Of a stretch of 44,590 nt of DNA, positions 1 through 8,367 are shown piece by piece. Position numbers and translations under genes: made by a program. Every line of letters starts with the position of its first letter. Within the stretch, counting starts at the first letter, position 1. The stretch spans positions 1-44,590 of the forward strand of contig JAUVIS010000004.1 in assembly GCA_030592635.1 (NCBI GenBank). The letters are read 5' to 3'. The notes beneath the pieces are model-generated. The model was not told where the DNA came from and did no database searches. It was given only the letters and a program-made list of their open reading frames with translations. The DNA is from Candidatus Fermentibacteraceae bacterium. GTDB lineage: Bacteria > Fermentibacterota > Fermentibacteria > Fermentibacterales > JCC-6.

Positions 1-480
1 GATTACAATTCCTTCTGGCAGGCGATTCAGATCCTTTTTACTGAAGCTGAGGCTATTGCCTGTTCTGAACCGGTGATAAATGCTGCACTTCGGGCAAACG
101 GTTCAACCGGGGTTCCGACCGGTGGCAGTCCGTGTGGTGTGTCTTCTCTGCGGCTGCGGCCCGGCGGAGAGATAATGCCGTGTGTGTACTGGGATCACAG
201 CCCTGTTACCATGGAGAATTTTCTGTCCGGGGAAATGGATCTGCCTTCCGGCTGCGATCTTCCCCGTCCGGAACTCTGTGATGACTGCGACTGGTTTGAT
301 ATCTGCCGTGGAGGTTGTTCCGGCCGCAGACTCTATACAGGTAAATCAGAACCGGACATCTACTGCTTCATGAAAGAGGGGCGTTCTGTACCGGAGCTTC
401 CCCTGAAACCCGTTCTCTCAGGAGATGACTACATACACGCATCATACCTCTGTACCATAATAGCGGAATTCGGGGAATGA
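1..480 (+). CDS. Radical SAM/SPASM protein, C-terminal fragment
   Basis: The frame is open from base 1, so this is the 3' end of a gene that starts left of the window; the ORF track's ATG at 73 is internal. Two cysteine groups are visible: CGVSSLRLRPGGEIMPCVYW and CDDCDWFDICRGGCSG, then a final YCF. This spacing is typical of the SPASM domain, which binds auxiliary 4Fe-4S clusters in radical SAM enzymes that modify peptides or proteins. The catalytic CxxxCxxC core is outside the window. The stop overlaps the next start as ATGA, and the next two genes are also SPASM radical SAM proteins, so it probably belongs to the same pathway. The substrate cannot be told from the sequence. Confidence 0.85.
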   Translation, partial: DYNSFWQAIQILFTEAEAIACSEPVINAALRANGSTGVPTGGSPCGVSSLRLRPGGEIMPCVYWDHSPVTMENFLSGEMDLPSGCDLPRPELCDDCDWFDICRGGCSGRRLYTGKSEPDIYCFMKEGRSVPELPLKPVLSGDDYIHASYLCTIIAEFGE

Positions 481-1760
481 ACCACGAGTCATTGTTTCTG
501 CATACCTACGATGTGAATGGCGAGAAAGTTTACTTCCATTCTCTGACACTTGATCTTTTCAATTCGCCGGAAGAGTGTCCATCTCCGGAAAGAGAGCAGG
601 AACTGCTCGCTTCATACCGCGAAAAAGCCGGAGAGAACAGCGGAATTATCATGGGCTGCATGTTTCTGACAACACGGTGTTCCAGAAGCTGCGGGTACTG
701 CTTTCTGTCCGGTGTTTCCCCGGGTGATATGACGATTGCGGAGATTGACGCAGGTCTTGACCTGATGGGAAAGGGCCCCGCAGATCTTCTGTTGTACGGG
801 GGGGAGCCCTTTCTGAGGCCTGATCTTGTTCTTCATGTGATCAACAGGATAAGAAGCAGTGGTGTGAAGATAAACCTTTCCACAGCCACGGGAGGAGTTC
901 CTGTGGATCCGTCCCTCGCCCGTGAGCTGGCACTGGAAGACGCATTCATAATAGTGTCTATTGACGGCCCTCCTGCTGTACACAACAGCGCAAGACCGCT
1001 CAGAGGCAGAGGAGATTCCTTTAAAGATGCTGAAAAAGCTTTTTACATATTCAGAGACGCGGGATGCAGAGTTGGTATATCTGTTACAGTTACAGAAAAA
1101 AGCATAGCAACAGTCCGTGAGGATTTCAGGTGGCTGATGGAGCGTTTTCAGCCGGATGATATGGGGCTGAACCCATGGTTGCACCCCTTGAAGGGTGGCA
1201 GAGCGAATCCGTTGCAGGCCACTGGTCCCGGCATCCTCGAAGCTGTTACATCCTGTATGGAAATGGCCATTGACCGGGGAATGTACATAGAACAGCTCGC
1301 GAGAAGGGTAAGACCCTTCGTCAGACGAACTCCAAGGCTGAAAGACTGCGCTTCAGCCGGAGGTCGACTGGTACAGGTACCCGGAGGAATTGCCGGTACC
1401 TGCGATTGCATGACCGTCTGCGGCGACCATGGCGTGTCTCTGAAGAAGACCGGTGAATTTGATGATCTGCTCACACGGTTCAGAGATCTTTCTCCTGTGA
1501 ATTTTCCCGACTGTCTTTCCTGCCCCGCGCTGGCTTTGTGCGGAGGAGGGTGCAGATACGATGCTTATCATGCTTCCGGGGCACTGAACGGGTCCCGCCC
1601 GGAAAGGTGCTCATACGAGAGGGAGTTTCTCAGATGGATGATAGAAAGGTCTGTTGAGCAGGGCAGGGAATCGCTGATTCCGGCGGGTGGTTTTGACACG
1701 GTCGCCATGCCTATGCCCGTGGGAACCATGATCGGCGAGGAACAGGCGGTGGCTGATTGA
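477..1760 (+). CDS. Radical SAM protein with SPASM domain
   Basis: A 427-residue radical SAM enzyme. CSRSCGYC at residues 68-75 is the CxxxCxxC motif for the SAM-cleaving 4Fe-4S cluster, followed by a GGEP motif (LLYGGEPFLRP) that binds the SAM amino group. The C-terminal part has a SPASM-type cysteine set: CASAGG, TCDCMTVCG, then CLSCPALALCGGGCRYDA and a last CSYE, so it should carry auxiliary clusters. The N-terminal ~60 residues lack a recognisable precursor-binding domain. The ATG overlaps the previous stop (ATGA) and the TTG start of the next paralogue overlaps this stop (TTGA). SPASM enzymes usually act on peptides or proteins (maturases, sulfatase activation), but this substrate is unknown. 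Confidence 0.9.
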   Translation: MNHESLFLHTYDVNGEKVYFHSLTLDLFNSPEECPSPEREQELLASYREKAGENSGIIMGCMFLTTRCSRSCGYCFLSGVSPGDMTIAEIDAGLDLMGKGPADLLLYGGEPFLRPDLVLHVINRIRSSGVKINLSTATGGVPVDPSLARELALEDAFIIVSIDGPPAVHNSARPLRGRGDSFKDAEKAFYIFRDAGCRVGISVTVTEKSIATVREDFRWLMERFQPDDMGLNPWLHPLKGGRANPLQATGPGILEAVTSCMEMAIDRGMYIEQLARRVRPFVRRTPRLKDCASAGGRLVQVPGGIAGTCDCMTVCGDHGVSLKKTGEFDDLLTRFRDLSPVNFPDCLSCPALALCGGGCRYDAYHASGALNGSRPERCSYEREFLRWMIERSVEQGRESLIPAGGFDTVAMPMPVGTMIGEEQAVAD

Positions 1761-2899
1761 AATACAGATACGGTAATGCACGGTTTGATCCTGTAACACT
1801 GAGAATCTCCGTGGGAGATTCACCTGAGGACTGCGGCGCGTCTGTTCCAACCGTTCCAGCTTCTGAAGTAAAAGCGGTTCAGGCCGTTGTAACCAGACGA
1901 TGCAATCTGTCGTGTTCTTACTGCAATGTGCTGCTTTCCGGAGATACTCCCGATGACATGACCTTCGAAATTGCTGACACTGTCATAAAAACTGCCGGAG
2001 ACGCACCTCCGGGCAGACTGGTAATGGTTACAGGAGGGGAACCTCTTCTTGTTCCTGATATCACCTTTCATATTCTGAAAAATACTGATTCCCCGAAGGT
2101 GTTGTTTACCAACGCTACACTTGTTTCTCCGGAGATTGCTTCTGAACTGAAACGGATGAGAGTATCTCCAGTTGTTTCTCTGGACGGCACGGAAAGCGTT
2201 CACAATTCACAACGCTGCGGTTCCTGGGCCAGAGCAGCAAAAGGGCTGGATACTCTCAGAGAAGCCGGTGTCTCATATGGTATCTCAACAGTGGTGAGTT
2301 ATCACAACCATCAGAACATCTCATCGGAAATGGAAGAGCTTTACAGCAGATTCATGCCTGCAAGCATGGGATTCAATATTCTTCACTGGACCAGGGGGAA
2401 CTTTGATCCCATCTCCGCTGAAGCATACACGGACGCGATTGGCAGAGTATTTCACACTGCTCTGAAACACGGGATCTTTGTGGATCAGATCGCACGCAGA
2501 ATAGATCCCATTATCAGCGGTGTGTACAGGCACAGAGACTGCGCGGCTCTGGGGGGCAAGATCGTCTTTCACCCGGACGGCAGAATATCAAACTGCATAA
2601 GCGGAAGAGAAATGAAGGATTGGTCCGGCAGGATGCCTGTCTTTATGGAGTACTGCGCAGATTGTCCCGCTGCGGGAATCTGCGGCGGCGGTTGTGCCTG
2701 GGATGCCATTCACCTTGGAGGTATAGGTAAACCTGACGCGCGACACTGCATGTGGGTCAAACACATACTGGATCTCTTCCTTGAGGATGTGGCAAAGCAT
2801 TTTCCGGAGGGGCCTGTCTCACGCAGGGAGCTTAAGAAGAGATACGGCAGTCTGGTCACAAGAGGCGGTTCCGCGCTTACCGGATCCATTGGTCACTGA
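1757..2899 (+). CDS. Radical SAM protein with SPASM domain, TTG start
   Basis: A 380-residue paralogue of the upstream gene. CNLSCSYC at residues 49-56 is the radical SAM cysteine motif and VTGGEPLL follows. The C-terminal SPASM cysteines are seen in CAALGGK, CISG, YCADCPAAGICGGGCAWDA and HCMW. The start is a TTG whose last two bases form the upstream TGA (TTGA), and no better start lies in reach, so translation probably depends on coupling. With its two neighbours it makes three consecutive SPASM enzymes. It shares the LDG-x3-VHNS-type sequence with the gene before it (IDGPPAVHNS there, LDGTESVHNS here), which suggests duplication. The reaction is not known. Confidence 0.88.
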   Translation: MKYRYGNARFDPVTLRISVGDSPEDCGASVPTVPASEVKAVQAVVTRRCNLSCSYCNVLLSGDTPDDMTFEIADTVIKTAGDAPPGRLVMVTGGEPLLVPDITFHILKNTDSPKVLFTNATLVSPEIASELKRMRVSPVVSLDGTESVHNSQRCGSWARAAKGLDTLREAGVSYGISTVVSYHNHQNISSEMEELYSRFMPASMGFNILHWTRGNFDPISAEAYTDAIGRVFHTALKHGIFVDQIARRIDPIISGVYRHRDCAALGGKIVFHPDGRISNCISGREMKDWSGRMPVFMEYCADCPAAGICGGGCAWDAIHLGGIGKPDARHCMWVKHILDLFLEDVAKHFPEGPVSRRELKKRYGSLVTRGGSALTGSIGH

Positions 2900-2901
2900 G
2901 A

Positions 2902-3552
2902 ATGAATGTTCTCCGGGGATGGAGCGCTGAGCAGGTCAGGGAATACACAGCAGGCAGAGTTTTTTCAGATGCAGACAGCTACATACTGCGGAGACTTGAG
3001 GAAAACTCTCCCGATACAGTGGTTGAAATCGGCTGCGGACCGGGAGTAATTGCAGAAAAGTCTGCATTTATCCGGGAGTATATCTGTACCGATGTAACTT
3101 TTGACTTTCTTAAGGTTGCATCTGAGACTGCGTCAAATGGTTTATTTATTAACTGTTCGGAAGATATACCTCTGCCTGACAATCACGCTGACTGCGTACT
3201 GGCGATGGTTGTTCTTCACCACCTGCCGAAAGAAGCCCTGGGGCATTCCCTGTACGAAATACACAGAATTCTGAAGCCGGGTGGCATTTTTCTGCTTCTT
3301 GAAGACTGGTGTTTTTCAAGAGGAATAAATGAATTTGAAGAGGAGGCCAGAAGGTGGAGATTCAGAAACGGTTCTGATGAAAACCATCTTGCAGCTGAAG
3401 AGTGGAGCAGAGAGATAAAATCTGCAGGTTTTTCCTGCGCTGATCCGGTATGGGTTGAGAGACCGTTCCATACCACTGCCGCTCATCTTACCAGATGGCC
3501 GGAGAAGGAAAGAAAAGTGAGAATGATGGCACTGGAATCAGTCAGGCAGTAA
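2902..3552 (+). CDS. Class I SAM-dependent methyltransferase
   Basis: A 216-residue protein with a Rossmann methyltransferase fold. VVEIGCGPGVIAE is motif I for SAM binding, CTDVTFDFL is the acidic loop after strand 2, and CVLAMVVLHHLPKEALGHSLYEIHRILKPGG is the usual motif IV/V region of Methyltransf_11-like enzymes (quoted here in pieces: VVLHHLP, ILKPGG). Only two bases separate it from the upstream stop, and its TAA overlaps the next ATG (TAATG). It sits among radical SAM genes, so it probably methylates an intermediate of the same pathway, but small molecule, lipid and peptide targets are all possible. Confidence 0.85.
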   Translation: MNVLRGWSAEQVREYTAGRVFSDADSYILRRLEENSPDTVVEIGCGPGVIAEKSAFIREYICTDVTFDFLKVASETASNGLFINCSEDIPLPDNHADCVLAMVVLHHLPKEALGHSLYEIHRILKPGGIFLLLEDWCFSRGINEFEEEARRWRFRNGSDENHLAAEEWSREIKSAGFSCADPVWVERPFHTTAAHLTRWPEKERKVRMMALESVRQ

Positions 3553-4769
3553 TGAAAATTCTTCTTGTTCAGACCTGGCTGGGAAGAGAGCAGCATCCGG
3601 TATTGCCTCTGGGGCTTGCTTCTATCGCCGGTTCCCTTCCTTCACACAATGTCAGGATTGAGGATCTGAATTTAAGCAGATCTCCCATGGAAAGACTCAG
3701 GTCGGTTCTTACGGATTACAAGCCTGATGCTGTGGGATTCAGTGTGAGAAACGCCGACACAACCTCTTTTTTTGACCGGTTCAGCTACATTCCCTGTTGT
3801 CTTGAGCAGATAGAACTAACCTCCCGATTGTGTCCGGATGCTTACATACAGGCAGGAGGAGCGGGCTTCAGCATTTTCGCGGAACAGATAATGAACCACT
3901 CTCCATACATACACTGCGGGGTGACCGGGCACGGTGAGCTTATTGTTGAGGAACTTGTCAGGCACAGGGCGCGGGGTCTTTATCATGGTGAAAAGGGAGG
4001 TTTTGTCTCTCCAGAATTTGATCTCCTTGATTTGACCTCATATACGCCTTTTGAAGAAAATCTGGCAGTTGGCGTGGAGGTTAACAGAGGGTGTGATCTC
4101 AGATGCCGGTACTGCTCCTACTCCCTGATATCGGGAAAGAGCGTTCAGGAAAGACCACTCGAACTGATAAGAAACGACATCAGTCAGCTTGTCGCGCGGG
4201 GTTCCGGCCACCTGTTCCTGATAGCTCCCATCCTGAATAATCGAAAAGCGAGGGGGGTGGAGGTGGCTTCAATGATCGGATCCATGAACTCAGATATTAC
4301 CTGGGAGGCGTACCATTCCGCTTCTGGTTTTGACGGAGAATACGCTTCATTGATTCGTGATTCCGGCTGTACGGCTGTTTCCTTTTCTCCTGACGGAGGA
4401 ACAGCCTCGCAGATGAAGAGAATGGGAAAAGAGTATACGCCTGCTGACCTGGAATTGGCAATTGCTGCGGCGGTTTCCAACGGATTACAGGTATCTCTGA
4501 ACATATTTCCCTGGGATGCCGCCTGCGGTATCTCTGAGATGATCCGGGCCTTCCGGAACGGAGCCGGGTGGGGCAGACTGGCTGGAGAGGGGCTGAGAAG
4601 ACTGAGATTCAGTCTGATCCGGAAGCTTCCGGAAACTCCGTTTGCTCCTGCGGAAGTCTCTTTGAACCCGTTGATTCCGGTAAAGGAGTTTGTCAAACCT
4701 TCTGCGTCTGGAATGATTGTTTTCCGGGGAATGAAAAGAATTTTTGACAGGAATTTAAAAAACACATGA
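3552..4769 (+). CDS. B12-binding-domain radical SAM protein
   Basis: The ORF track starts at 3495 inside the previous gene. The ATG at 3552, which overlaps the upstream TAA (TAATG), gives MKILLVQTW and is preferred, for 405 residues. The N-terminal ~150 residues look like a cobalamin-binding Rossmann domain (PLGLASIAGSLP, DAVGFSVRN, QAGGAGFS, VTGHGE). CDLRCRYC at residues 181-188 is the radical SAM motif, followed by the barrel. This is the architecture of cobalamin-dependent radical SAM enzymes that methylate unactivated carbons, cyclise or rearrange. The DxHxxG lower-axial motif of corrinoid enzymes is not seen, which is normal in this class. It is coupled to the nucleotidyltransferase downstream by ATGA. 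Confidence 0.88.
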   Translation: MKILLVQTWLGREQHPVLPLGLASIAGSLPSHNVRIEDLNLSRSPMERLRSVLTDYKPDAVGFSVRNADTTSFFDRFSYIPCCLEQIELTSRLCPDAYIQAGGAGFSIFAEQIMNHSPYIHCGVTGHGELIVEELVRHRARGLYHGEKGGFVSPEFDLLDLTSYTPFEENLAVGVEVNRGCDLRCRYCSYSLISGKSVQERPLELIRNDISQLVARGSGHLFLIAPILNNRKARGVEVASMIGSMNSDITWEAYHSASGFDGEYASLIRDSGCTAVSFSPDGGTASQMKRMGKEYTPADLELAIAAAVSNGLQVSLNIFPWDAACGISEMIRAFRNGAGWGRLAGEGLRRLRFSLIRKLPETPFAPAEVSLNPLIPVKEFVKPSASGMIVFRGMKRIFDRNLKNT

Positions 4770-5446
4770 GAGTATTGATACTGGCAGCGGGGATTGGAAG
4801 CAGGCTTGGCGCTGAAATTCCCAAAATACTTGTAAAAGTGGCAGGGAAAACCATCCTCAGCCGCCATGTTGAATCTCTGGCCGCTGTGGGAATATCACCG
4901 GGGGAAGTCACAGTAATTACCGGCTACAGATCCGGTGATGTGGCGGATTCCTGCCGGGCTCTGGGCATGAATGCTCTCTTCAACCCGCATTGGGACACTC
5001 CGGGTACTTTTTCATCGTTTTTTGTTTTTCCCGCCACGGATAACCCCCTGCTGATAATTCACGGAGATCTTGTATGGGAAGCAGGTCTGGCGCCGGGTAC
5101 TCTTGAAAACAGGGGAGATATAGTGGTACCTGTGGATCCGCGAAACAGAGCTGACGAGGAAGCCATGAAAGCGGAGGTTCGCGGGAGTCGACTTCTTCAC
5201 CTCTCAAAATCCCTGCGAGTTTCCAGATCCGCGGGAGAATCCATGGGCATGTTCCTTGTCCGCAATCACCGGGTACTCCGCAGGTTTTCAGCGTGTCTGT
5301 CAGAGGACTCTCTGGCAAGTTTTGATGATGCGGTGAATCTTGTCGCCGCTTCGTTCGAGGTAAGACCGCTGATCACCGATAAGTTTGTGTGGGAGGAAAT
5401 AGATACACCTGAAGATCTTACACTGGCTGAAAGAAAGTTTTCATGA
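4766..5446 (+). CDS. Sugar/alcohol-phosphate nucleotidyltransferase (LicC/IPCT-like)
   Basis: A 226-residue NTP_transferase protein. LAAGIGSRLG followed by PKILVKVAGKTIL is the nucleotide-binding signature of small cytidylyl- and uridylyltransferases, HGDLVW holds the metal-binding aspartate, and EEIDTPEDL near the end matches the C-terminal motif of LicC and inositol-1-phosphate cytidylyltransferase. Such enzymes make CDP-activated polar headgroups such as CDP-choline or CDP-inositol. Two genes downstream is a CDP-alcohol phosphatidyltransferase, so a CTP:alcohol-phosphate activity is a reasonable inference, although a sugar-phosphate substrate cannot be excluded. Both ends overlap neighbours by ATGA. 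Confidence 0.82.
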   Translation: MRVLILAAGIGSRLGAEIPKILVKVAGKTILSRHVESLAAVGISPGEVTVITGYRSGDVADSCRALGMNALFNPHWDTPGTFSSFFVFPATDNPLLIIHGDLVWEAGLAPGTLENRGDIVVPVDPRNRADEEAMKAEVRGSRLLHLSKSLRVSRSAGESMGMFLVRNHRVLRRFSACLSEDSLASFDDAVNLVAASFEVRPLITDKFVWEEIDTPEDLTLAERKFS

Positions 5447-6180
5447 CCAGCTGGGAACCAATCTGGAAGAGAAATCAACTGCACACCGGACTTATCCACC
5501 GTACTGGAAGGAAGCTGGCCGAATACGGTGATCTTCAGAGAATAGTTACGGGGATACTGAAAAAAGAATGCAGAATAGGGGAAAATACCCGCATACTGGA
5601 GGTTGGCTGCGGATCGGGTCCTGTGGCAGGCAGACTCTCAAGGTTATCTCCGATGGTTTACGGTGTGGACATCTCGCCCGCAGCAGTTGAACTGACAAAG
5701 GAAACTGGAGTGGAAGCCGCGATAGCCGACGCACGGGAACTGCCCTTCAAAGACGGAAGCTTTGATCTGGTCTACAGCTCAGGAGTTGTGGATCTGTTTA
5801 ACGATACTCAGGCTTCCATTTTACTAAAAGAGATAGTAAGAGTTACAGGAACCGGCGGCAGGATAGTAGTTATTACCGCCTGGAGCGGCTGTCGGATTCA
5901 TGAAACAGTGAAGAAGTATCTGATCAGACGACAGCGGTGGCGCTACGGGCCAAAGCGGACTTTCAAAACTCTTGAGCATCTTCTGCCCGCCGAAGGCACG
6001 CTTATCAGTGAGCGGGCAATGGGTGCCCTTTTTCAATTCAGGTTTTTATCATATCTTTTCGAAGAGAAGAAGCTCGCGAGAAGGCTGTATCATCTTGTTT
6101 ACCTGTTGCTTTCAATCCTTCTCTGGCCTCTGAACAGGCTGCCGGGCGCAGTACTCGTAACGACAGTGGAGAAAAAATGA
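5443..6180 (+). CDS. Class I SAM-dependent methyltransferase
   Basis: A 245-residue methyltransferase. Motif I is ILEVGCGSGPVAG, the strand-2 acidic loop is YGVDISPAAVEL, and ADARELPFKDGSFDLVYSSG gives the adenine-binding and catalytic region of Methyltransf_11/25 enzymes. The C-terminal ~60 residues contain a basic hydrophobic helix (LYHLVYLLLSILLWPLNRLP) that may attach the enzyme to the membrane. That would suit a lipid or isoprenoid substrate, and the next gene encodes a membrane phosphatidyltransferase. ATGA overlaps join both neighbours. The membrane association and substrate are inference. Confidence 0.82.
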   Translation: MTSWEPIWKRNQLHTGLIHRTGRKLAEYGDLQRIVTGILKKECRIGENTRILEVGCGSGPVAGRLSRLSPMVYGVDISPAAVELTKETGVEAAIADARELPFKDGSFDLVYSSGVVDLFNDTQASILLKEIVRVTGTGGRIVVITAWSGCRIHETVKKYLIRRQRWRYGPKRTFKTLEHLLPAEGTLISERAMGALFQFRFLSYLFEEKKLARRLYHLVYLLLSILLWPLNRLPGAVLVTTVEKK

Positions 6181-6938
6181 ACGGGATTCCCGGTATTTCA
6201 GCTTTGAGATCTATCTGTCAGCCGAATGATCTGGATGTCTGCCTTTACAGAAAACTGTTCACTCGTCGTTTTTCCATTTACTTGACATCACTGTTTCTTC
6301 GGATGGGTTTTTCCGCCAACAGCGTTTCTGTTGTCAAGGGTATTATTGCCTGTACCGGAGCTGTTCTTTTTGCTCCGGGTAAACCTGTCTGTTTTATCAC
6401 AGGTGCTCTGCTTCTTCAGTTTTCATTCGTTCTTGATGCCTGTGACGGAGAGGTAGCCAGGTTCAACGGGAGTAACCGCAGAGCCGGAGGTGAATTCATT
6501 GACAAGATAGGAGATACAGCTTCAAGAGGACTGTTTTACGGTGCCTGGGGCTGGGGGGTATACAACCTTTCAGGGGATATCAGGGCTGTTATAGCCGGGA
6601 CTGTTATGGCTGGCCTCTGGCTTGTGGTCAGATTCTGTGCCGTGGAAACCCTGCTTGAGAGCTTTTCCAATCATGTCGGGACTCCAGCAGGTCGTGAAGA
6701 GAAAGAATCTTTAGAAAAAATATTTGTGAGGAATCCAGGTGGCGGACGTGTTGAATACTATCTTTCAGCGTTGTTCCATCCGTGGGTGAACATGGCGGCC
6801 GCAGCCGCTTTACTGTCCTTCTTTCCGGTTCTTTTCTCCGGTCTTTTCTGGGGCTACTTCACTCTCTGGATCATCAACACGGTCAGGAAGATACGGAGTG
6901 GATTCCATAATTCGAACTTTGAAAGGCCACTTCAATGA
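6177..6938 (+). CDS. CDP-alcohol phosphatidyltransferase family protein
   Basis: A 253-residue integral membrane enzyme with several hydrophobic segments. The CDP-AP signature is clear: DACDGEVAR, then GGEFIDKIGD with the last two aspartates. The linker between AR and the conserved glycine is nine residues, whereas the usual motif has eight, so there is a one-residue insertion. The family transfers a phospho-alcohol from a CDP-alcohol to a second alcohol, making phospholipids or di-myo-inositol phosphate precursors. The LicC/IPCT-like gene two places upstream could supply the CDP-alcohol. The C-terminal half has further membrane segments (VNMAAAAALLSFFPVLF, FSGLFWGYFTLWII). Confidence 0.87.
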   Translation: MNGIPGISALRSICQPNDLDVCLYRKLFTRRFSIYLTSLFLRMGFSANSVSVVKGIIACTGAVLFAPGKPVCFITGALLLQFSFVLDACDGEVARFNGSNRRAGGEFIDKIGDTASRGLFYGAWGWGVYNLSGDIRAVIAGTVMAGLWLVVRFCAVETLLESFSNHVGTPAGREEKESLEKIFVRNPGGGRVEYYLSALFHPWVNMAAAAALLSFFPVLFSGLFWGYFTLWIINTVRKIRSGFHNSNFERPLQ

Positions 6939-7462
6939 TGAGTGTATACGGGGTAGTCCTTGCGGGTGGAAAGTCAAGCAGGATGGGAAGAGACAAAAGG
7001 AAGGTAATCCTTTCCAGCGGTTTGTCCATGGAGGATAATGCAATGCAGATATTGAATTCCTCCCGTTGCACACGCTCTTTCGTATCCGGTCCGGGGGGAA
7101 TTCCAGACATCCATCCAGGCAGGGGTCCAATGGGAGGTATTGAAGCTGCCCTTCACGAGCTTCGGGGCAGCTGCCTGATGTTTCTTCCCTGTGATATGCC
7201 CTTTGTGATACCGCATCAGGTGGATAGAATTATCAGATGTTTTACGCTCAGCCCCCGCCTTCCTGCAGTGGCCATGGCCCCGTTAATGGAGCCGCTGTTC
7301 GCAGTGGTTCCGACTTCGTGGGGGGAGAGGGTATCAAATGCCGTGACTCTGGGGCATCTAAAGGTGGGAAAATTCTGGCAGGACTGCGGATTCACGCAGG
7401 TAATTATCCCGGAAGAATGTCTGCTGAAAGACGCGGATTATCCATGGGAGGTTTCTGCGTGA
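6935..7462 (+). CDS. MobA-like nucleotidyltransferase
   Basis: A 175-residue protein opening with YGVVLAGGKSSRMGRDKRK, the LAGGxSxRMGxDK GTP-binding signature of MobA-like enzymes, with GRGPMGGIEAAL and LPCDMPFV (metal-binding aspartate) in the expected order. MobA attaches GMP to molybdopterin. The segment after DK (VILSSGLSMEDN) departs from the usual ALLPLGGxPLLER pattern, and no other molybdenum cofactor gene is in the window, so a different nucleotidyl transfer within this pathway is also possible. It is somewhat shorter than typical MobA (about 190-200 residues). The ATG overlaps the upstream stop (ATGA). Confidence 0.8.
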   Translation: MMSVYGVVLAGGKSSRMGRDKRKVILSSGLSMEDNAMQILNSSRCTRSFVSGPGGIPDIHPGRGPMGGIEAALHELRGSCLMFLPCDMPFVIPHQVDRIIRCFTLSPRLPAVAMAPLMEPLFAVVPTSWGERVSNAVTLGHLKVGKFWQDCGFTQVIIPEECLLKDADYPWEVSA

Positions 7463-8367
7463 TTCGTCTTTACTTTGAACTGTTTGCTCTGTTCAGCTCA
7501 GCAGCGCAGTTTGTTACGCTGCCTGGTATTCCTGTTGCAATACAGCCTGTATACGGGGGGATTGCAGTGGCATGTACAGATCAGCCCTCAATCTGCCTTG
7601 TAGATAGCGGTTTTGCATTGGAGCTGCTGTCTTACGAAGTACTGGCCCCCCGTGATCTCTGCCTGTGGAACGAAGAGCTGGTCGCGTCAGACTTTGCAGG
7701 GCGATCGATTGTAATGGACAACCGGGTAATTGCGGTTCCGGGGAGTCCCGACGGAATGTGTGAAGTATTCTGGAATTCTTCCTCTGTTTCGGAACTGGCT
7801 GTGGCTCTGTTTGATCCGGGTGCTGTTGTTCTTGTGCAGCAGGACGGTTCGATTTCAACACTTGTGGAAATGCCCGGAGTCAAGTGCCTTTCTTCCTGCG
7901 ATGCGGATGGAGACGGGGATATTGACATCTTTGCCTCGGGATGCGGAAGTGGCGTTGTCTTAATCGAGAATCGGGGCACTCTGCCCGTGGTTCACTGTAT
8001 CGGAACAATTCAGGCCGGCGTTAAGAGATGCCGCGCTGCTGATATGGATAACGACGGTCTTATAGATGTGGCAGGTATCGCCTGTGCTGAAGGAGGGGCT
8101 GTCTGGTGGAAAAATCCGGGTAATCCGGATGAGCAATGGTTTTCTTATGAGATTGATGTTTCGCTGGAAGGGCCGAAGGACATCTTCTGCCGCGGCGACA
8201 GCATGGTTATCGCTTCACTGTTCAGTGGCGCTGTCTTTTCCTTTGATCCCGATATTCAACTGCCGGAGGGCTTTATATGCTGCTTTATCTCTGACAATGG
8301 AGATATTATTCTAGGACACAGGTTGGGATTTCTTGTAACAGTATCAGGGAATGGAGGCTATTTATGA
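7459..8367 (+). CDS. Secreted FG-GAP/VCBS-repeat protein
   Basis: The ORF track begins at 7237, deep inside the MobA-like gene. A GTG at 7459 overlapping that gene's TGA (GTGA) gives a 302-residue protein with a signal-peptide-like start (MIRLYFELFALFSSAAQF); ATG 7444 is an alternative. Two calcium-binding-type loops, DADGDGDIDIFASG and DMDNDGLIDVAG, are the core of FG-GAP/VCBS repeats, which form an extracellular beta-propeller. It is the only obviously exported product of this run, and the following 96-residue gene overlaps its stop by ATGA. Its role is unknown; propellers of this type commonly bind ligands or partners at the cell surface. Confidence 0.75.
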   Translation: MIRLYFELFALFSSAAQFVTLPGIPVAIQPVYGGIAVACTDQPSICLVDSGFALELLSYEVLAPRDLCLWNEELVASDFAGRSIVMDNRVIAVPGSPDGMCEVFWNSSSVSELAVALFDPGAVVLVQQDGSISTLVEMPGVKCLSSCDADGDGDIDIFASGCGSGVVLIENRGTLPVVHCIGTIQAGVKRCRAADMDNDGLIDVAGIACAEGGAVWWKNPGNPDEQWFSYEIDVSLEGPKDIFCRGDSMVIASLFSGAVFSFDPDIQLPEGFICCFISDNGDIILGHRLGFLVTVSGNGGYL

